A stretch of 64,000 bases of DNA from Desulforamulus ruminis DSM 2154 (GTDB taxonomy: Bacteria > Bacillota > Desulfotomaculia > Desulfotomaculales > Desulfotomaculaceae), in the NCBI RefSeq assembly GCF_000215085.1, contig NC_015589.1:248001-312000 (forward strand). Direction: 5' to 3'. Both the position numbers and the translations under genes were made by a program. Shown here piece after piece: positions 63,978 to 64,000 of this stretch (position 1 is the stretch's first letter; the number at the start of each line of letters is the position of its first letter). Below the pieces are notes generated by a model. That model was not told the DNA's origin. It made no database searches and was given only the letters and a program-made list of their open reading frames with translations.

Positions 63978-64000
63978 AAAGGAGGGAAGCAACTAAACAT
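63978..64000 (+). other. Ribosome site and first bases of the next gene (expected rpsE)
   Basis: AAAGGAGGG (63978-63986) is followed 12 nt later by the last two bases AT, which would be the start codon ATG if the next base is G. In spc operons the gene after rplR is rpsE. Confidence 0.5.

Overview
The window looks like a chromosomal core segment of a low-to-mid GC, anaerobic, spore-forming Firmicute of the Desulfotomaculum/Desulforamulus type (Peptococcaceae, Clostridia). The order of genes is the Bacillus/Clostridium one: greA-lysS, rrn operon, ctsR-mcsA-mcsB-clpC-radA-disA, carD, yacL-ispD-ispF, gltX-cysE-cysS-mrnC-thyX-rlmB-yacP-sigH, then rpmG-secE-nusG-rplKA-rplJL-rpoBC-rpsLG-fusA-tuf and the S10/spc ribosomal protein operon. 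A GlnRS gene, an EF-Tu with a Cys-rich insert and an acyl-ACP-reductase-like gene fit Peptococcaceae. The genus is inferred from protein resemblance only. Nearly everything is on the + strand; only two small uncharacterised genes are on the - strand.

Layout. 0.2-3.5 kb: an acyl-ACP reductase/shikimate dehydrogenase-like gene, greA, lysS. 3.5-9.4 kb: a complete rRNA operon (16S, tRNA-Ile, tRNA-Ala, 23S, 5S, tRNA-Asn) with promoters, processing stems, spacer repeats and a terminator. 9.4-15.6 kb: a heat-shock operon dnaK-dnaJ-cbpM/hspR-like-clpB without grpE or a CIRCE operator. 16.1-23.3 kb: ctsR-mcsA-mcsB-clpC-radA-disA (protein quality control, then DNA repair and c-di-AMP). 23.4-31 kb: a small Cys-rich gene (-), carD, yacL-ispD-ispF, glnS, a small gene (-), gltX. 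31-37.2 kb: cysE-cysS-mrnC-thyX-small membrane ORF-rlmB-yacP-sigH. 37.3-37.9 kb: five tRNAs (Thr, Tyr, fMet, Thr, Met). 38.3-64 kb: tuf copy 1, rpmG-secE-nusG, L11-L1, L10-L7/L12 with its leader, rpoB-rpoC, an L7Ae-like gene, S12-S7-EF-G-EF-Tu (copy 2), S10 to L18. The window ends just at the start of the next gene, expected to be rpsE.

The coding content is mostly ordinary. The structure that gene annotation does not explain is in the spacers. Four intergenic gaps between 30.96 and 38.14 kb (gltX-cysE, mrnC-thyX, small ORF-rlmB, tRNA cluster-tuf) carry a family of composite palindromes made of a degenerate unit of about 35 bp, repeated directly in the left half and inverted in the right half. 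Two of them (34.82-35.05 kb and 37.89-38.14 kb) are diverged copies of the same element of about 235 bp in opposite orientation. I do not recognise this family. Other points are a dnaK promoter flanked by 10-bp phased repeats, a clpB start separated from its Shine-Dalgarno by a 7-bp hairpin, a palindrome enclosing an rrn promoter, and two tuf genes that appear identical across 1.2 kb. All coordinates and pairings were read by eye; no search or folding was run.
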